A DNA stretch of 64,000 nucleotides from NCBI GenBank assembly GCA_947493945.1, contig CANLSR010000001.1, forward strand, positions 62,001 through 126,000, written 5' to 3'. Below are positions 60,934 through 64,000 of the stretch, piece by piece. The DNA is from an uncultured bacterium. GTDB lineage: Bacteria > Bacteroidota > Rhodothermia > Rhodothermales > Rubricoccaceae. A program made the position numbers and the translations under genes. The notes under the pieces are model-generated. The model was not told where the DNA came from. It saw only the letters and a list, made by a program, of their open reading frames with translations, and searched no databases. Each line of letters opens with the position of its first letter. Position 1 is the first letter of the stretch.

Positions 60934-60960
60934 TAAAGAGACCGCCGGTGGCTTCGATCA
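60934..60960 (+). promoter_or_regulatory. Candidate sigma28 (FliA-type) promoter of flagellin
   Basis: TAAA (60934-60937), 15 nt, then TTCGATCA (60953-60960) resembles the flagellar sigma28 consensus TAAA-N15-GCCGATAA (four of four and five of eight matches). It lies 66 bp upstream of the flagellin ATG, where a class III promoter is expected. Confidence 0.4.
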
Positions 60961-61026
60961 GTGGAGCAGAGGCCGGATCACCCGGCTCGCCAGAACCTCC
61001 CCCCTACCAACCACACCGGTTCCACC

Positions 61027-61857
61027 ATGTCCTTCCGCATCAACACCAACTCCCAGGCGGCCCTCTCGCTCAACTCGCTCAACAAGACCTCGAACGAGAT
61101 CGGGATGCGCCAACTGCGCCTGGCCACGGGCAGCCGCATCAACTCCGCTGCCGACGACTCCGCGGGGTTCACAATCTCCAAGAAGCTCGAGTCGAAAACG
61201 CGCGGCCAGGCCCAAGCCCTCTCCAACATCGGCGACGCCAAGAGCCTGATGTCGGTGGCTGAGGGCTCGCTTGGCTCCATCCAGGACATCCTGGTCACGA
61301 TGAAGGAGAAGTCCGTGCAGGCCGCCAACGATACGCTCGGCGCCGACGAACGGACGGCGATCAAGAGCCAGATCGACGAGCTCGCCAAGGAGATCGGCGA
61401 CATCACGACGAACGCCAAGTTCAACGGCCAGTCTCTCCTCGACGGCACGGGTGGCACGGCGGGCGTGTTCAACTTCCAGGTTGGCGACACGGCAGCCGAA
61501 AAGTTCGAACTCGATCTCAGCGGGGTGGATTCTAGCGCGGCTACGTTGGCTGTCGACGCCCTCGCGGTCGATACGGCCGCCAACGCACAGACATCGATCA
61601 CCGCTATCGATGCGGCCATCAAGACGGTCTCGACGTACGCCAGCAAGCTGGGCGACGCTCAGAACCGGCTCGATTTCAAGGCTGAGAACCTAGAGACCTC
61701 GAAGACCAACTACGAGGCCGCCAACAGCCGAATCGCCGACGCTGACTTTGCCAAGGAGCAGATGGAGATCGTCAAGCTCCAGATCCTGCAGCAGACGGGC
61801 TCGGCCATGTTCGCCCAGTCGAACGCGGCGCCCCAGTCGGTCCTCTCGTTCTTCTAG
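61027..61857 (+). CDS. fliC: Flagellin
   Basis: A 276-residue flagellin, the filament subunit. The conserved N-terminal D0/D1 region is MSFRINTNSQAALSLNSLNK then RLATGSRINSAADDSAGFTI. The C-terminal D1/D0 region has TYASKLGDAQNRLDFKAENL, NYEAANSRIADADFAKEQM and ILQQTGSAMFAQSNAAPQSV. The middle variable domain is very short (about 60 residues), giving a minimal flagellin. Codon use is less extremely GC-biased than its neighbours, as often seen for highly expressed filament genes. The ATG at 61027 is the family start. A strong terminator follows. Confidence 0.96.
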   Translation: MSFRINTNSQAALSLNSLNKTSNEIGMRQLRLATGSRINSAADDSAGFTISKKLESKTRGQAQALSNIGDAKSLMSVAEGSLGSIQDILVTMKEKSVQAANDTLGADERTAIKSQIDELAKEIGDITTNAKFNGQSLLDGTGGTAGVFNFQVGDTAAEKFELDLSGVDSSAATLAVDALAVDTAANAQTSITAIDAAIKTVSTYASKLGDAQNRLDFKAENLETSKTNYEAANSRIADADFAKEQMEIVKLQILQQTGSAMFAQSNAAPQSVLSFF

Positions 61858-61923
61858 GCGCCCACGGCCAGGGCAGGGCCTCTCGTGGGACCCTGGTTCT
61901 GGCGACCAACCGGGACCCTGTCC

Positions 61924-61965
61924 GTCCGGCCCCTCCGCATCGCGTGGAGGGGCCGGACTTTTTTT
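61924..61965 (+). terminator. Intrinsic terminator after flagellin
   Basis: Exact 13-bp inverted repeats at 61924-61936 and 61946-61958 around a 9-nt loop, followed directly by seven T residues (61959-61965). This is a textbook rho-independent terminator 66 bp after the stop, isolating flagellin from fliS. Confidence 0.93.
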
Positions 61966-62054
61966 GGCCGACGCCCTAAAGGTGTCCGGCCCCCCTTCGA
62001 TCACGAGAGCACGCCGGCACCCGCCGCCCTCCACCCCTTCGCTTTTCCTGAGCC

Positions 62055-62372
62055 ATGCCCGCCCCCAACCCGCTCCGCCTTTACCAGCAGCAGTCCGCGC
62101 GCTCCGCCTCCCCCGCCGAGCTGGCGGACAAGCTCTACGGCATCGGCGTGGCGGCCGCCCGCGCCGGCGACGACGTCCGGACGCGCCGGGCGCTCGTCGA
62201 GTTGTCGGCGGCGCTCGACCACGAGCGCGGTGGCGAGGTCGCGGCGGGCCTGAGCGACCTCTACGACTGGGCCATTCGCGCGACCTCGACGGGCGACCTC
62301 GACGCCGTGGCCGACGTCCTGGACGGGCTCCGTGATGCGTGGCGCCAGTCGGCGCTCGCCGTCGCCGCCTAG
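62055..62372 (+). CDS. fliS: Flagellin export chaperone FliS
   Basis: A 105-residue four-helix protein. It begins LRLYQQQSARSASPAELADK then LYGIGVAAARAGD, corresponding to the FliS pattern 'Y....v.tasP..L...LYdg...', with Tyr near the N-terminus. It binds the flagellin C-terminus in the cytoplasm to stop premature polymerisation. It lies between flagellin and fliD, a common arrangement. Slightly shorter than typical FliS (about 120-135 residues). Confidence 0.8.
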   Translation: MPAPNPLRLYQQQSARSASPAELADKLYGIGVAAARAGDDVRTRRALVELSAALDHERGGEVAAGLSDLYDWAIRATSTGDLDAVADVLDGLRDAWRQSALAVAA

Positions 62373-62462
62373 CGCACGCGCCGGCCCCACACCCGCCGCC
62401 AGCGGCGCGGCCGGACGCTCCAGACATCACGCGATTGCCCCGTTGACCCACCGCCCCTAGCG

Positions 62463-64000
62463 ATGCCCAACCTTTCTCAGATCGCTGCCTCCGGCTCGCC
62501 CTACGAGCAGCTGATCCGTCAGGTGATCAACGTGGAGTCGCAGCCGCGGCTCAAGCTGCGTGCGGAGCAGACGGAGCAGACGGTCTTCAAGGCCATCCTG
62601 AGCGACTTCAACAGCAGCGCCTCGGCGCTAGACACGGTCCTGGACAAGCTGCGCGACCCGTTCCGGTCGCCGTTCTCGGCGCGCGCGGCGACCGCCCCCG
62701 AGGGCGCCGGCTTTACGGCGACCGCCAGCCGCGACGCCGCGCCGGGCCAGCACGAGATCCGCATCGACCGGCTGGCCCGGGCCGACGCGCGCCTGTCGAA
62801 GCAGCTCCAGGACGGAGGCACCGAGATCGCGTCGCTGTTCGTGAAGCCCGCCGACCCGGGCGAGCCGCCGTCCGGCGGCGGCGTCTTCGGCGGCCCCTAC
62901 GACCCCGGCCGGCCGGCCACGCCCGCCTCGACCATCGAGCGGGCGTTCACCATCCGCGTGGCCCAGCCCGAGGGCGAGGCCGTCGCGCTGGAGGTCCGCT
63001 TCACGCCGTCCAGCACCACGGCCACCGACGACGAGGTGGTCGCCGGGCTGGCCGGCGCCATCAACGAGGCCACCGCGGCCGCCCGCGCCGACGGCCGGCT
63101 GGCGAAGGGGACCGGCGCCTCGGCGTCGGTCGTCCGCGAGACCAGCGGCACCTCGCGGCTGTCGCTGCGCGGCGAGGCGACGGGCTACGGCCAGCGCCTG
63201 TCGTTCGAGGACCCCGACGGGGTCCTGGCCGCGCTCCAGGTGGACCGCACCGAGGTCCGCTCCGGGACCGGCGGCGGCGCCGTCTACGCCGTCGGGACCG
63301 GGCCGCAGGACTCGGAGCTGAGCGCCGCCTTTACGCTCGACGGGCTCAGCGTCTACCGCGACACCAACACCGTCACCGACGCGCTCGACGGCGTCACGCT
63401 CTCGCTCACCAAGGTGACGGCGGAGGCGTCCGCCCTCGACCTCGGCGCCGACGTCAAGGGGATGCGCGCCGAGGTGGAGTCGTTCATCGAGGCGTACAAC
63501 GGCCTCAACGGGTTCCTCACCGCCAAAACGAAAGTCGACGCCGACTCGGGCACGCGCGGCGCGCTGGCGGGCGACTCCGCCATGAGGGGCCTGCGTCTGG
63601 GCCTGCGCACCGACCTGGCGCGCAGCGCCGGCGACCTCTCCTTTGCCGACCTCGGCATCACCACCGCCCGCGACGGGACGCTCAGCCTGAGCGACGGCGC
63701 CAAGCTGGACCAGGCGCTCGCCGCCTCGCCCGACGCCGTCGGCGCCCTATTCTCGGCCGACGGCGGCGTGGCCGACCGGCTCCGCGACCGCATCGACGGC
63801 CTGCTCGGCAGCAGCGGCACCATCGCCCAGCGGAAGAAGAGCGCCGACGACCGGATCAGCCGCCTGGACAGCCAGATCAAACGCTGGGACACCCGCCTCG
63901 ACCGGCGCGAAGACCTGCTGCGCAACCAGTTCGCGCGGCTCCAGGAGGTCTCCATCCGGGCGCAGTCGCAGCAAAACTCTCTCGCCAGCATGTTCTACTT
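62463..64000 (+). CDS. fliD: Flagellar filament cap protein FliD, 3' end cut by the window edge
   Basis: An open frame from the ATG at 62463 to the window edge with no stop (512 codons). The N-terminus MPNLSQIAASGSPYEQLIRQ, then VINVESQPRLKLRAEQTEQT and ILSDFNSSASALDTVLDKLR, is the FliD_N domain. The FliD_C domain shows SAAFTLDGLSVYRDTNTVTD, VESFIEAYNGLNGFLTAKTK and LSFADLGITTARDGTLSLSD. The last visible residues (RREDLLRNQFARLQEVSIRA then QSQQNSLASMFY) are the usual FliD C-terminal coiled coil, so only a few residues are missing. It caps the growing filament and guides flagellin insertion. Confidence 0.92.
   Translation, partial: MPNLSQIAASGSPYEQLIRQVINVESQPRLKLRAEQTEQTVFKAILSDFNSSASALDTVLDKLRDPFRSPFSARAATAPEGAGFTATASRDAAPGQHEIRIDRLARADARLSKQLQDGGTEIASLFVKPADPGEPPSGGGVFGGPYDPGRPATPASTIERAFTIRVAQPEGEAVALEVRFTPSSTTATDDEVVAGLAGAINEATAAARADGRLAKGTGASASVVRETSGTSRLSLRGEATGYGQRLSFEDPDGVLAALQVDRTEVRSGTGGGAVYAVGTGPQDSELSAAFTLDGLSVYRDTNTVTDALDGVTLSLTKVTAEASALDLGADVKGMRAEVESFIEAYNGLNGFLTAKTKVDADSGTRGALAGDSAMRGLRLGLRTDLARSAGDLSFADLGITTARDGTLSLSDGAKLDQALAASPDAVGALFSADGGVADRLRDRIDGLLGSSGTIAQRKKSADDRISRLDSQIKRWDTRLDRREDLLRNQFARLQEVSIRAQSQQNSLASMFY

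Overview
The window is one very GC-rich bacterial segment. It encodes flagellar hook, rod and ring genes, two proteins with C-terminal type IX secretion (T9SS) sorting domains, a CcmF-type haem lyase, and a large exopolysaccharide (EPS) locus. T9SS tails plus this base composition point to the Bacteroidota/Rhodothermota side, most likely Rhodothermales (a marine Salinibacter/Rubricoccaceae-like relative). That placement is inference from gene content; no rRNA is present. I saw no tRNA, rRNA, CRISPR array or IS transposase.

Region 1 (1-26.6 kb) is a surface-polysaccharide locus. A mostly minus-strand block holds a truncated glycosyltransferase, further glycosyltransferases, a beta-propeller protein, a capsule-type transferase, a sulfotransferase and a UDP-glucuronate epimerase-like enzyme. 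It continues with four tandem 'sugar-transfer-associated' ATP-grasp ligases, a QueC-like ATP-pyrophosphatase, a fifth, RimK-like ATP-grasp protein, a PglK/MsbA-type ABC flippase, a GT4 transferase, a glutamine-dependent asparagine-synthase homologue and a T9SS-sorted protein. On the plus strand follow a Wzc-like tyrosine autokinase, a small SLBB export protein and a WecA/TagO-type initiating phosphosugar transferase. Together these could start, extend, decorate (sulfate, possibly amide-linked groups), flip and export a polysaccharide.

Region 2 (26.6-35.2 kb) is a lasso-peptide-type RiPP cluster. In order it holds a PqqD/RRE protein (B1), a transglutaminase-like leader peptidase (B2), an asparagine-synthetase-like cyclase (C), three small precursor genes, an HPr-kinase-like protein, an ABC exporter (D) and a nucleotidyltransferase. 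Each precursor gene is followed by its own UUCG-loop hairpin. The precursors carry the canonical YxxPx(L/I)xxxGx5T leader, but the predicted cores are 40-44 residues with two conserved cysteines, far longer than ordinary lasso peptides. This is the most promising unusual system here.

Region 3 (35.3-52 kb) is mixed housekeeping: a NarL/NarX-like two-component pair, an endonuclease/exonuclease/phosphatase protein, a DsbA-family protein, MscS, small hypotheticals, an HTH protein, a DNA glycosylase, an isoaspartyl peptidase, a lipoprotein, a DUF411 protein, a glycerophosphodiester phosphodiesterase, a T9SS beta-helix protein and CcmF.

Region 4 (52.4-64 kb) is a flagellar locus: flgF-flgG-flgA-flgH-flgI-flgJ(rod-binding only)-flgN-like-flgK-flgL, then flagellin, fliS and a truncated fliD. 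REP-like palindromes lie around and inside it. One set appears to be translated in frame inside flgA, and a perfect 47-bp inverted repeat lies upstream of flagellin.
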